A DNA stretch of 64,000 nucleotides from Clostridium scatologenes (lineage in GTDB: Bacteria > Bacillota > Clostridia > Clostridiales > Clostridiaceae): positions 4,960,001 to 5,024,000 of the forward strand of contig NZ_CP009933.1 in NCBI RefSeq assembly GCF_000968375.1, given 5' to 3'. Both the position numbers and the translations under genes were made by a program. Under the pieces are notes generated by a model. That model was not told the DNA's origin. It saw nothing but the letters and a program-made list of their open reading frames with translations, and made no database searches. This document shows positions 17,094 through 26,378 of this stretch, piece after piece (the stretch's first letter is position 1; each line of letters starts with the position of its first letter).

Positions 17094-17801
17094 ATGATAT
17101 ATAACAAGGAAATGGAAAAAATATTGATTGTGGAAGATGATAAAGATATTAGAGATATATTAAAAATCTATTTAAAAGCTGAATCCTTTGAAGCATGGGA
17201 AGCAGAAAATGGTAAAGAGGCTTTTGAAATTCTTGAAAGCAGAAAGCCAGACTTAGTTATTTTGGATTTAATGCTGCCAGATACAAATGGGCTTAATATT
17301 TGTAAAAATATCCGAATCAAATATAAGTACCCTATAATAATGCTCACTGCCAAAACAGCAGATCAAGACAAAATAATAGGTCTTACTTATGGTGCAGATG
17401 ATTATATTACTAAACCTTTTAATCCACTGGAAGTTATGGCAAGAGTTAAAGCTCAGCTTAGACGATACAAGGAGTATGGAGAAAACACTAAGGAAGATAG
17501 TATTATATATTATAAAGGGTTAATTTTAGATAGAAAAAGTAGACAGGCTAATTTGAATGGTATGGAATTAAAGCTAACGCCTACAGAATTTAATATTCTT
17601 GAAATATTACTATTAAATAAAGGACAAGTTTTAAATGGAGAAAAATTGTTTCATTTGCTTAGAGAAGATGAATACTATTCAAAATCTACCAACACAGTAG
17701 CAGTTCATATTAGAAATTTAAGAGAAAAAATGGAAGAATCTTTTGAACACCCTGAATATATAAAAACTGTATGGGGGGTAGGTTATATCATTGAAGCGTA
17801 G
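17094..17801 (+). CDS. OmpR-family response regulator
   Basis: A 235-residue two-component regulator. The receiver domain (about 8-120) has VEDD, the phosphorylated aspartate in LVILDLMLP (about D60), LTAK and TKPF. The C-terminal winged helix (about 145-233) has LTPTEFNILEILLLNKG and ends TVWGVGYIIEA. TTGGAGGATTTTGA sets the ATG. It overlaps the kinase gene by 11 bases, indicating translational coupling. The ABC exporter genes that follow the kinase are its most likely target, as in peptide-antibiotic resistance modules. Confidence 0.93.
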   Translation: MIYNKEMEKILIVEDDKDIRDILKIYLKAESFEAWEAENGKEAFEILESRKPDLVILDLMLPDTNGLNICKNIRIKYKYPIIMLTAKTADQDKIIGLTYGADDYITKPFNPLEVMARVKAQLRRYKEYGENTKEDSIIYYKGLILDRKSRQANLNGMELKLTPTEFNILEILLLNKGQVLNGEKLFHLLREDEYYSKSTNTVAVHIRNLREKMEESFEHPEYIKTVWGVGYIIEA

Positions 17802-18900
17802 AAAATGGAAATGGAATTATTATATTTTAGCTTTTTTCATATTTATAATGTTAATGTTCCTCATTGATTTAAAATTTGAAGGATTAGTAGCAGAATATTT
17901 TCAAAATGAAATATTATTTGACAAAGAAAAGGTATTATTTTTGGGAGTAGATCGTTCTAAAGGAATTTTCTACTGGCCGCGGCTTAAAGACATATTAATA
18001 TTTATAGCTGTTTTTGGCTTTCTTCTTTTAGAAATTGCCGTTTATTTTACAACAAAATACTCAAAGAATAAAGAGCGTAAAATGACAATAGATGAGATAG
18101 AACAACGTATATCCTTACTAATAAAGGCAGAAGTTCCCCAAAAATTTCAGGAATTAAAAATTATTGATTCAGAAATAAATAATCTTATACAAGAGAATGA
18201 ATTTGTGAAGAAGGAAATTTCATTAGAAATGCGTAAAAAAAATGATCTCATAACATATCTGGCACATGATTTAAAAACTCCACTTACAAGCATCATTGGT
18301 TATCTTACTATTTTAGATGAATCTAAAGTTCCAGATAATATACTCAAAGAGTACATTAAAAAACTTTTAGAAAAATCTTATAGGTTGGAAGACCTAACAA
18401 ATCAATTTTTTGATATTACGCGCTTTAATCTTCAGGAAATTCCTTTAAACAAAAGCTTGTTAGATGCCAACTTTTTTTTAGAACAATTGACAGAGGAACT
18501 TTATCCTTTACTTAGGGATAAAAACTTAAAATTTGATGTAAATCTTCCTTCTGATATAAAGCTTTATGTTGATGGTTCATTATTTGCTAGAGTACTTAAT
18601 AATTTACTAAAAAATGCTATAGCATATAGCCTTAAGAATTCTGTTATAAAAATAAATGGTAAAATTGAAGAAAACAGTGTGAAATTGTTTATAGAAAATG
18701 ATGGTGACATAATAAGTAGACAGGAATTAGAACTTATATTTGAAAAGTTTTATCGAAGAGATCAATCAAGAAGTCAGTCAGCTGGAGCAGGTCTTGGACT
18801 TGCTATTGCAAAAGAAATCATACAAAAGCATGAAGGTTCAATAAGTGCAGAAAGTCAAAATGGACACACTATATTTACTATTACCATACCTAATCCATAG
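17791..18900 (+). CDS. Sensor histidine kinase
   Basis: A 369-residue membrane kinase starting at a TTG inside the end of the regulator gene. Two transmembrane segments (about 10-27 and 66-88) enclose a short external loop of about 38 residues. A coiled linker is followed by HisKA with LAHDLKTPLTSIIGYL (phospho-histidine near H159), then HATPase motifs NNLLKNAIAYS, and GAGLGLAIAKEI. The short sensor loop suggests sensing within the membrane or through the transporter. The domain order is close to VanS-like and intramembrane-sensing kinases. Confidence 0.92.
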   Translation: MKRRKWKWNYYILAFFIFIMLMFLIDLKFEGLVAEYFQNEILFDKEKVLFLGVDRSKGIFYWPRLKDILIFIAVFGFLLLEIAVYFTTKYSKNKERKMTIDEIEQRISLLIKAEVPQKFQELKIIDSEINNLIQENEFVKKEISLEMRKKNDLITYLAHDLKTPLTSIIGYLTILDESKVPDNILKEYIKKLLEKSYRLEDLTNQFFDITRFNLQEIPLNKSLLDANFFLEQLTEELYPLLRDKNLKFDVNLPSDIKLYVDGSLFARVLNNLLKNAIAYSLKNSVIKINGKIEENSVKLFIENDGDIISRQELELIFEKFYRRDQSRSQSAGAGLGLAIAKEIIQKHEGSISAESQNGHTIFTITIPNP

Positions 18901-18964
18901 TAAATAATTTTAATATGTTTCTTTCTTAATAAAATCTTTATAATTACTAAACAATTTATGAATA

Positions 18965-19012
18965 AACCTTTCTTTCCTCTTAGTTATACTTAGAATGAAA
19001 GAGGGTTTTTTA
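18965..19012 (+). terminator. Terminator between kinase and exporter genes
   Basis: AACCTTTCTTTC pairs with GAAAGAGGGTT (imperfect), followed by TTTTTT. It may make the exporter a separate transcript that the regulator can induce. Confidence 0.65.
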
Positions 19013-19090
19013 TTATATTAAACTTCTTGGAGATGAACTAAGAAGTTATTTTAAAATTCATATTTATAAATTCTAATAGGAGGAAGAAAC

Positions 19091-19954
19091 ATGAAATTAA
19101 CAACTTATAATCTTTCTAAAAATTTTAAAGATTTAAATGCCGCTTGTAATATAAATCTTGAATTTACTCCAGGAATTTGGGGCCTTTTAGGACCAAATGG
19201 TGCAGGGAAAACCACATTAATGAGAATGTTAGTTGGGAATATAAAACCAAGTGATGGAAAAATAGTGCTAAATGATGTAGATATTGCTGAACTTAAAAGT
19301 AGCTATTTTGACAACATAGGCTATTTACCTCAGCAGTTTGGATACGATAAAAATCAGTCCGTTGAAGATTTTCTGCATTATATTGGAGCATTAAAAGGGA
19401 TTGATAAAAATTTAAGAAATAAGCGAATTAGTGAATTATTAAGTCAATTTAATTTATTAGAAGTTAAAAAGAAAAAAGTGGATCAGCTTTCAGGAGGTAT
19501 GAAGCGTAGAGTTGGAATATGCCAAGCTATGTTGAATGATCCCAAAATTATAATTGTAGATGAGCCTACTGTTGGTTTAGATATAGAAGAAAGAAGAAAA
19601 TTTCGTCAATACTTGACCACAATAAGTAAAGAGAAAATTATTATTTTATCTACACATATTGTTTCAGATATTGAGTTTATTGCTAATTTTCTTATACTAA
19701 TGGAAAAGGGTAGAGTAATTGCAGCAGGGGAGAGCCAAGCCTTAATTCAAACACTTACTGGCAAAGTGTTTGAAACATTGGTGCCAGAAATTTGTATAGA
19801 AAAGCTTCAAAAGGAATATAAAATTACAAATTTTCGTAATGAAGATGAAGGACGGATTGCTATTCGTTATGTTGCAGATGAACCCCTTCCAAATAGTAAG
19901 TTGATATCTCCATCTCTTAGTGATTTTTATCTTTCAAAAGTAAGAGAGGTGTAA
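19091..19954 (+). CDS. ABC transporter ATP-binding protein
   Basis: A 287-residue ATPase. Walker A is GPNGAGKTT at about 36-44, Q-loop YLPQQFGYD, signature LSGGMKRR (about 137-144), Walker B IIIVDEPTVGLD, and the H-loop histidine in LSTHIV. About 70 residues follow the nucleotide-binding domain, as in exporters of the antibiotic and lantibiotic type. ATG follows TAGGAGGAAGAAAC. It ends three bases before the first permease gene, so the three exporter genes form one unit. Confidence 0.92.
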   Translation: MKLTTYNLSKNFKDLNAACNINLEFTPGIWGLLGPNGAGKTTLMRMLVGNIKPSDGKIVLNDVDIAELKSSYFDNIGYLPQQFGYDKNQSVEDFLHYIGALKGIDKNLRNKRISELLSQFNLLEVKKKKVDQLSGGMKRRVGICQAMLNDPKIIIVDEPTVGLDIEERRKFRQYLTTISKEKIIILSTHIVSDIEFIANFLILMEKGRVIAAGESQALIQTLTGKVFETLVPEICIEKLQKEYKITNFRNEDEGRIAIRYVADEPLPNSKLISPSLSDFYLSKVREV

Positions 19955-19957
19955 AAA

Positions 19958-21184
19958 ATGGATGCATTTTTTCAAGAATTAAAACGACACCTTAACTTTA
20001 AAAGGTTGTTTACATACACTTTAATTGCAGTTATTTTGGCCACATTGTGGGCTTGGTTTATTGTAGGTGGTGCTACGGAAAACTTTATGCAGACAGGATG
20101 CTATAAAGATTATAAAGGTAAAGCAGCAATAGAAGCAGCTGCTAAAGATAGAGTTGGTACTACAGGTGAGATGACTGAGGATAAATTTCAAAAAGGTTGT
20201 GATGCATTTCTTCACTCATTAAAGGGGAGTGATGAAAAAGATATCATAATTAATAAAGAATTGCTGAAATATGCTGTATATGCTGATACGTTAGTTATGG
20301 AGGAGTTAAAACTTAGAAATATGAAGGGAGAATCTACAAAGGATATTTTACATATTCCCAAGGATGCAGGAGAGCATTTTTATGAAAATGAAGATTTATA
20401 TTATCGTAATTATATTGATAAAAATGCACATAATGAAAGTGAAAAAGCTTTAGCTTTATCAACGTGGAATAGTGTCAAAAAACCATATATCTATTATAGT
20501 GGGTTTAAACAATGGGGAGAAGGAATTGAACATATAATGATTTTTTCTTTTGTTCTTATGATTATGGTAGGAATTTTTTCAGGTTCTATTATAGCAAAGG
20601 ATAAGGAAAATGGGATGGATGAAATCATTAAGGCTACAATACAAGGTAAGAAGATTCTAACTGCAGCAAAGATTATTATACCTTTGATTATGGCATCCAT
20701 CATCTATCTTTGTGGAGTTGGTACTTATGTTCTGCTACTTATGCATTTATTGCCTCAGGATGCTCTAAATACATCAATACAAGTTTCTGGCAAAAGTTTT
20801 TTTGCATACAATATAAGGGAATTACTTAAAAAAGAGTTTATTTTCGGAGCAGTAGGAATTTTAACTGTAGCAAGTTTTTCTACTTTAATTTCATCTATAG
20901 TAAAAAAGTCTTCAAGAGCTATTCAGCTTTCTGTATTGACATTATTAATTTCTTTTATGTTAGGTATATTTATCGATATGGAATCTCCAATAATTGATGC
21001 AATTAAAATGTTATTACCAGGAGGAATGGTATTTTCATATCTTGAATTTGTAGAATTGAGGAAATTTCCATTGATAACACTTATGGGAAAAGTTTTCTAC
21101 ATGCCGGCAGTTTTATTTATTATAAATGGAATTACTTTCTTTATTAGCACATTATTAGTTACGTTAAACTATAGAAGGAGATAG
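19958..21184 (+). CDS. ABC-2 type permease, first of two homologues
   Basis: A 408-residue membrane protein with one N-terminal transmembrane segment (about 18-37), an external domain of about 145 residues, then five to six membrane segments. The external domain contains GEMTEDKF, and the junction YSGFKQWGEGIEH leads into the membrane region with SIIAKDKENGMDEIIKATIQG. The same pattern recurs in the next gene. It works with the upstream ATPase. AGGTGTAAAA forms a weak ribosome binding site overlapping the previous gene's end. Confidence 0.85.
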   Translation: MDAFFQELKRHLNFKRLFTYTLIAVILATLWAWFIVGGATENFMQTGCYKDYKGKAAIEAAAKDRVGTTGEMTEDKFQKGCDAFLHSLKGSDEKDIIINKELLKYAVYADTLVMEELKLRNMKGESTKDILHIPKDAGEHFYENEDLYYRNYIDKNAHNESEKALALSTWNSVKKPYIYYSGFKQWGEGIEHIMIFSFVLMIMVGIFSGSIIAKDKENGMDEIIKATIQGKKILTAAKIIIPLIMASIIYLCGVGTYVLLLMHLLPQDALNTSIQVSGKSFFAYNIRELLKKEFIFGAVGILTVASFSTLISSIVKKSSRAIQLSVLTLLISFMLGIFIDMESPIIDAIKMLLPGGMVFSYLEFVELRKFPLITLMGKVFYMPAVLFIINGITFFISTLLVTLNYRRR

Positions 21185-21188
21185 CAAG

Positions 21189-22304
21189 ATGATATATCAA
21201 GAATTAAAACGTCGACTTTTTACAAAGTATGTGATTTTCTCAATAATAGGTACATTTTTCTTAACTGCTGGATTAAGTGTAATACTCATGGGTGGAGATA
21301 AAAATTTGCCTAAAGTATTGAAAGAAGAATCTGTATATTCTGGTGAAATGACAGAAGATAAATTATGGCTTGGACTTAACAAGGTGAGAGATGAAAAATC
21401 AAAAGAAATAAAATATGAACTGCCTACATCTTTTGTGCGTGGATTAGTTCAGGAATATCCTGGAGTACTATACTCTGAAAATAAAATTCAGGATTTTCCT
21501 GATGAGTATGCTAAAAATTTCTATGATTGCTGGAGAAAAAAGTCTATTGTACTTATAGAAAAGATTCCTAAAAATGATCAAGCTAAGGCGCTTAAAGAGC
21601 TAAACAAGGTAAAGATACCTTTTGTTAAGTATCAGGGGAGTGATCTTTGGAATTTTGCTATTGATGATCTTAAATTTATATATTTAATAATTCTTTTTTT
21701 AGTTACATTTTTTGCAGCAGCTACTTACTCTGATAGCATGGAAGATGGCAGTATGGAGATTATTTGCGCAACAAAATTGGGAAGTAAAATGATGAAGATT
21801 CGGATTTTTCCAGTTATGATATATGGTTTATTGTTAAATTTAGTAGCAACGCTTGGTACAATATTAATTATAGGTTCATTCACAGGGCTTCAAACTTTGA
21901 AAAGTAGTTTGAAGGTAATGGCGTTATTTTCCATAGGAAATTTTACATTAGGACATGGAATAGCTTTAATGTTTGTAAGTGAATTTTTAGGAATATTAGC
22001 TTTAAGTGCTCTTATAGGATGGATATCATATAAAACAGCAAATACAAATTTGACCATATCAATAGGAACTGCAATAAATATTTTCTATATAATTATGGCT
22101 TTATTTATAGATGTACCATGGAGATTCTCTCAAATTTTATTAAATGCATTCCCAATGGCATCCTCACAGGTCATACGAGAGGTTCCTGGATTTCATTTTG
22201 ATATGTTAATTTGGAGACCATATGCAGTTATGATTAATATGATTGTGATGTTTGTTGTATTTTGTATGCTGCTTAATTACACAATTTGCAAAGAAAAAAT
22301 ATAA
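21189..22304 (+). CDS. ABC-2 type permease, second homologue
   Basis: A 371-residue membrane protein with the same plan as its upstream neighbour: an N-terminal segment (about 13-33), an external domain with GEMTEDKLWLGL, the junction KYQGSDLWNFAIDDLK, then several membrane segments with SDSMEDGSMEIICATKLG. The alignment of these landmarks shows the pair arose by duplication. Together they should form a heterodimeric exporter pore. AGAAGGAGATAGCAAG sets the ATG, four bases after the previous stop. The substrate is unknown; peptide antibiotics are a reasonable guess from the kinase-regulator context. Confidence 0.85.
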   Translation: MIYQELKRRLFTKYVIFSIIGTFFLTAGLSVILMGGDKNLPKVLKEESVYSGEMTEDKLWLGLNKVRDEKSKEIKYELPTSFVRGLVQEYPGVLYSENKIQDFPDEYAKNFYDCWRKKSIVLIEKIPKNDQAKALKELNKVKIPFVKYQGSDLWNFAIDDLKFIYLIILFLVTFFAAATYSDSMEDGSMEIICATKLGSKMMKIRIFPVMIYGLLLNLVATLGTILIIGSFTGLQTLKSSLKVMALFSIGNFTLGHGIALMFVSEFLGILALSALIGWISYKTANTNLTISIGTAINIFYIIMALFIDVPWRFSQILLNAFPMASSQVIREVPGFHFDMLIWRPYAVMINMIVMFVVFCMLLNYTICKEKI

Positions 22305-22375
22305 TTAAATGATTTTATAAAAACATGATTATAAATTCATCATATAGACAAGAATTACAAAGAGATATTTACTAC

Positions 22376-22418
22376 AAAGCTTCCAAGCATTAACTTAAAG
22401 TTATTTTGGAAGCTTTTA
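22376..22418 (+). terminator. Terminator after the exporter operon
   Basis: AAAGCTTCCAA pairs with TTGGAAGCTTT, with an inner AACTT/AAGTT pairing, then a T-rich tail. Confidence 0.8.
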
Positions 22419-22443
22419 ATTTATTGTATAAAAAGGAGAAAAT

Positions 22444-23205
22444 ATGGTTGCATTAGATTCAATTTTGGTGATAATTATTGGTTTTATGATAGGAAGTTTT
22501 CTTAATGTGTGTATATATAGAATACCTAGGGGAGAATCAATAGTGTATCCTCCATCCCATTGTGTTGCATGCGACGGTAAAATAAAGTGGTATGATTTAA
22601 TTCCTATTTTTAGTTATATATTATTAAGAGGACGGTGCAGATATTGTGGTGAAAAGATATCTATTAGATACCCTATTATAGAATTTATAACAGGAATTTT
22701 ATTTTTCATAACTTATTTGGAATATGGACCTAGTATTGAATTTATGAAGTATGTAGTTCTTATAGCTATTTTAATTGTAGTTGGAATGATTGATCTAAAC
22801 ACTACAGATGTGTATTTTAGCACCAGTATTATAGGAATAGTATTTGGAATCATATTTATATTGTTAAGTGCTTATTATAATAATGATTTTAAGCAATATA
22901 TTTTTGGTGCATTATTTGGAGGAGCAGTATTAACTGCTATAGCATTTTTTACTAAAGCTATGGGGTTGGGGGATGTTGAAATATGCTTTTATTTAGGATT
23001 ATTTCTTGGAATTAAGTTAACAGTTATAAGCATCTGCTTTTCATTCATATTTGGTTCAATTATAAGTATATTACTAATATTATTAAAGAAAAAAGGAAGA
23101 AAGGATTATATTGCTTTTGGTCCTTTTATTGCATTAGCTTCAATTTTTACTGTTTTTTTCGGAAATAAAATAATAATGTGGTATTTTCAAAATTTGATGT
23201 ATTAA
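22444..23205 (+). CDS. Prepilin peptidase (type IV leader peptidase, A24)
   Basis: A 253-residue membrane aspartic protease that trims and methylates prepilins. The N-terminal cytoplasmic domain has two CxxC pairs (C40/C43 and C65/C68). Catalytic aspartates are D117 in GMIDLNT and D177 in MGLGDVEI, followed by further membrane segments. AAAAAGGAGAAAAT precedes the ATG. No pilin, ATPase or other type IV pilus gene is next to it, so it probably serves a locus elsewhere on the chromosome. Confidence 0.93.
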   Translation: MVALDSILVIIIGFMIGSFLNVCIYRIPRGESIVYPPSHCVACDGKIKWYDLIPIFSYILLRGRCRYCGEKISIRYPIIEFITGILFFITYLEYGPSIEFMKYVVLIAILIVVGMIDLNTTDVYFSTSIIGIVFGIIFILLSAYYNNDFKQYIFGALFGGAVLTAIAFFTKAMGLGDVEICFYLGLFLGIKLTVISICFSFIFGSIISILLILLKKKGRKDYIAFGPFIALASIFTVFFGNKIIMWYFQNLMY

Positions 23206-23320
23206 GAAGGTTAACAGGAAAAAATTTACAAATAATTTCTAAAAAGTAAACATTTAGTACACAATTGAGTTATAAAATAATTAATGTCCTAAGTTAAAAA
23301 CTTAGAGAAATAAAAGCTAG

Positions 23321-23371
23321 CTTCTTTAATAGGCATTAGTATATTACTAATGCCTAATACTATTTAAGAAG
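23321..23371. other. Long intergenic hairpin
   Basis: AGGCATTAGT (23331-23340) pairs perfectly with ACTAATGCCT (23346-23355), and the outer CTTCTT pairs with AAGAAG. No T-run follows directly. It lies in the 443-base gap 23206-23648, 90 bases before copy B of the structured block; the rest of the gap holds no gene. Confidence 0.6.
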
Positions 23372-23463
23372 TTTATCTTATTGCTACAATTGTTAATATT
23401 CCTGTATTCATCAAGTTAGGAATAAGCATTACTATGAGCCTAGCTAATCTCTTCTAAGATTCA

Positions 23464-23520
23464 GATTTAGGTAGGTATTCATCACAAGCAAGCTCCAATT
23501 AGGTCTAAGAATTACTTGAT
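23464..23520 (+). other. Structured non-coding block, copy B
   Basis: This stretch aligns with 16926-16985: AGGTAGG, TATTC, TCACA, CTCCA, TCTAAGAAT and ACT are shared in order, about 40 of 54 positions by eye. The closing stem is weaker and relies on G-U pairs, and the following terminator-like hairpin is poor. It lies about 130 bases before the PocR-type chemoreceptor gene. A decayed mobile-element end or a diverged regulatory RNA are the two readings. Confidence 0.5.
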
Positions 23521-23648
23521 TAATATAGTTGAATTTTCAGCAATAAAATTGCATTGATTTAAGCTATTTATGTGATATAATTATAAAAAAATGTAAATTA
23601 AGTTCATACTGTATTTAAAGCAAAAAATATTAATTGGGAGGAGTTATC

Positions 23649-24695
23649 ATGATAAAAATTATTAATGGAATAGATGTAGATTTAGAAGCGTTAGAGATTA
23701 AAGATGTTATTGAAATTGATTTACTTCAAAAATTTCAAGATAATTTTGCAGAAAGCATGAATATTGCCAGTGTAACTGTAGATATGAATGGAAAACCAGT
23801 AACTAAGCCAAGCTCTTATACAGATTTTTGCATGAAATTCACACATTCTACCAAGGTAGGTGATGATAGATGTGCTGAATCTCATAGAAGAGGTGGAGAA
23901 GAGGCTGCAAGAACAAAAAAGCCATATATTTATACTTGTCATGCAGGATTGATTGATTTTGCTGCACCTATATTGATAGATGGTAAGCAAATAGGAACAA
24001 TTTTAGGTGGACAAATATTAACCTCTTCTCCAGATGAATCTAGGTTCAGAAAAACTGCAAATGAAATAGGGGTTAATGAAAATGGATATGTAGAAGCAGT
24101 AAGTAAAGTAAAAGTTACTACTGAAAGAAGTGTAAAGGCAGCTGCAGAAGTGTTATACATAGTTGCTAATGCCCTTTCTAAAATAGGATACGAGGAATTA
24201 AAAATTAGAGACATGTCTCAAGTGCTTTCAGATAATTTTAATCAAATTTCAGCAACCATGGAAGAATTATCAGCATCCTCAGTTAATGTTACTAATAATC
24301 AGCATACCTTAAGTGAAGAAATAGTTAATGTAAAAAGTATATCTGTAGAAATTAATACAATACTTGATTCAATAAAAAGTATAGCAGACCAAACAAAAAT
24401 GCTTGGACTAAATGCAGCTATAGAAGCAGCTAGAGCTGGTGAAGTTGGAAGAGGTTTTGGTGTTGTTGCAACGGAAATAAGAAGTTTATCTCAAAACTCT
24501 AAAGAAACAGCTTTAAAAATATCAGAGCTTACAAACAAGATAGAGAATTCTGTAGATAAAACTATAGAATCATCTGGAGCTACATTAGAAACTACAGAGC
24601 AACAATCTGCTGCTATTCAAGAAGTTACTGCAAATTTACAGCAGGTTACAGAGCTTATAGATAAATTGAATAGGTTAGCAAATTCTCATAAATAA
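23649..24695 (+). CDS. Soluble chemoreceptor with PocR sensory domain
   Basis: A 348-residue cytoplasmic signalling protein without membrane segments. The PocR-type ligand domain (about 20-165) contains FCMKFTHSTKVGDDRC, CHAGLIDFAAPI and GTILGGQIL; cysteines at these places are typical of the family, which senses small metabolites such as hydrocarbon derivatives. The C-terminal methyl-accepting module carries SIADQTKMLGLNAAIEAARA and ends early, giving a short signalling hairpin. ATG 23649 is chosen because an upstream in-frame TTG lies within GGGAGGAG. It stands alone. Confidence 0.87.
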   Translation: MIKIINGIDVDLEALEIKDVIEIDLLQKFQDNFAESMNIASVTVDMNGKPVTKPSSYTDFCMKFTHSTKVGDDRCAESHRRGGEEAARTKKPYIYTCHAGLIDFAAPILIDGKQIGTILGGQILTSSPDESRFRKTANEIGVNENGYVEAVSKVKVTTERSVKAAAEVLYIVANALSKIGYEELKIRDMSQVLSDNFNQISATMEELSASSVNVTNNQHTLSEEIVNVKSISVEINTILDSIKSIADQTKMLGLNAAIEAARAGEVGRGFGVVATEIRSLSQNSKETALKISELTNKIENSVDKTIESSGATLETTEQQSAAIQEVTANLQQVTELIDKLNRLANSHK

Positions 24696-24700
24696 GAATA

Positions 24701-24743
24701 AATGATTGGTATGTAAAAAATGAGCATACCAATCATTTTATTT
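24701..24743 (+). terminator. Terminator after the PocR chemoreceptor gene
   Basis: AATGATTGGTATG pairs perfectly with CATACCAATCATT, then TTATTTT. Confidence 0.88.
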
Positions 24744-24904
24744 TGGTTAGAAATTTTTTTATAACAAATAATATAAATAAAAATTACAAGTAAATGTTTA
24801 CAATTTGATTTTTATGAAAAATATGTATTTACTAACTTGATTTATATAAATAAATAGAATAAAATTTCAATAGAACTAATTAATACGGATTCGGAGGGAA
24901 GAAA

Positions 24905-26254
24905 ATGTCAAGAAATTTAACTTTAGATTTAAGTAAAACTATGCCTTATTTGCAAGAACACGAAATACAAAGCTTACAAGCTTTTGTGAATTCAGCACAT
25001 AAAATGCTCCATGAAGGAACTGGTGCTGGCAGTGATTTTTTAGGATGGGTAGATCTTCCTGTAAATTATGATAAAGAAGAATTTGAAAGAATAAAAAAAG
25101 CAGCTGAAAAAATTAAAAAGAATTCTGATGCTCTTATAGTTATAGGAATTGGTGGATCATATTTAGGTGCTAGAGCTGCAATAGAAATGCTTTCGCATAC
25201 TTTTAGTACTAGTATATCAAAGGATAAGAGAAAAAGTCCTGCTATATTTTATGTGGGAAATAATATAAGTTCAACTTACATGGCTGATTTATTGGAAGCT
25301 ATAGATGGTATGGATATATCTATAAATGTTATATCGAAATCAGGAACAACTACTGAGCCAGCTATAGCTTTTAGAATATTTAAAGATTTATTGGAGAAGA
25401 AATATGGCAAGGAAGAAGCTAGAGAGAGGATATTTGCTACTACTGATAAAGCAAAGGGAGCATTAAAAACTTTAGCTGATGTAGAGGGATATGAGACATT
25501 TGTGATTCCTGATAATGTGGGTGGCAGATTTTCTGTTTTAACTCCAGTAGGATTACTTCCAATAGCTGCAGCAGGAATAAATATAGATGAAATGCTGCAA
25601 GGAGCTGCTGATGCAAGAGAACAATATAGTTCATCAGATATAAATAAAAATATTGCATATAAGTATGCAGCTACTAGAAGTGCGTTATATGCAAAAGGTA
25701 AAACTACAGAGATGTTGGTGAATTTCGAACCTTGTTTACACTACTTCGGAGAATGGTGGAAACAATTATTTGGAGAAAGTGAAGGAAAAGATAACAAAGG
25801 AATATTCCCAGCAGCAGCAGATTTTTCAACAGATTTACATTCTATGGGACAATACATTCAAGAAGGTTTAAGAGTTTTAACAGAAACATTTATAAATATT
25901 GAAAAGCCAAGAAAAAATGTAATTATAGAGGAAAATAAGGATAATTTAGATGGATTAAACTTTCTAGCAAAGAAATCTATGGACTTTGTAAATCAGCAAG
26001 CATTTAGAGGAACTATTTTAGCACATAGTGACGGAAATGTTCCAGCCATGGTTGTAAATGTTCCAGAATTAACACCATATTATTTTGGAAATATGGTATA
26101 TTTCTTTGAAAAAGCTTGTGGCATTAGTGGATATTTATTAGGAGTAAACCCATTTAATCAACCTGGTGTTGAAGCATATAAGAAAAATATGTTTGCTCTT
26201 CTTGGAAAACCAGGGTATGAAAATATGAAGGCTGAATTAGAGCAAAGACTTTAA
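24905..26254 (+). CDS. pgi: Glucose-6-phosphate isomerase
   Basis: The 449-residue cytoplasmic enzyme interconverts glucose 6-phosphate and fructose 6-phosphate. The two sugar-isomerase domains show IGIGGSYLGARAAIEML (about 80-96), VISKSGTTTEPAIAF (about 142-156) with the phosphate-binding SGTT, and GGRFSVLTPVGLLP (about 204-217). The C-terminal region has NPFNQPGVEAYKKNMF with the catalytic lysine. The length is typical of the shorter Firmicutes form. CGGAGGGAAGAAA precedes the ATG. It is monocistronic. Confidence 0.97.
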   Translation: MSRNLTLDLSKTMPYLQEHEIQSLQAFVNSAHKMLHEGTGAGSDFLGWVDLPVNYDKEEFERIKKAAEKIKKNSDALIVIGIGGSYLGARAAIEMLSHTFSTSISKDKRKSPAIFYVGNNISSTYMADLLEAIDGMDISINVISKSGTTTEPAIAFRIFKDLLEKKYGKEEARERIFATTDKAKGALKTLADVEGYETFVIPDNVGGRFSVLTPVGLLPIAAAGINIDEMLQGAADAREQYSSSDINKNIAYKYAATRSALYAKGKTTEMLVNFEPCLHYFGEWWKQLFGESEGKDNKGIFPAAADFSTDLHSMGQYIQEGLRVLTETFINIEKPRKNVIIEENKDNLDGLNFLAKKSMDFVNQQAFRGTILAHSDGNVPAMVVNVPELTPYYFGNMVYFFEKACGISGYLLGVNPFNQPGVEAYKKNMFALLGKPGYENMKAELEQRL

Positions 26255-26270
26255 TTTACATGGTAAAAAT

Positions 26271-26333
26271 AATGTGACACAATATTTTTAGAGGACAATT
26301 GTCCTCTGTCCTCTGAAAAGGTTGTGTCGCATT
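26271..26333. repeat. Nested palindromic mini-repeat
   Basis: Outer arms AATGTGACACAA / TTGTGTCGCATT enclose a perfect 18-base palindrome AGAGGACAATTGTCCTCT (26290-26307) and another GTCCTCT. The AGAGGACAATTG word recurs at 56719-56731, and the GCGACACAA word at 3272-3280, so this is one of several dispersed intergenic elements. Confidence 0.7.
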
Positions 26334-26378
26334 GTGATTAAATTGTAAATTTATAGTTCAATAAAAAAGGAGCACTAT

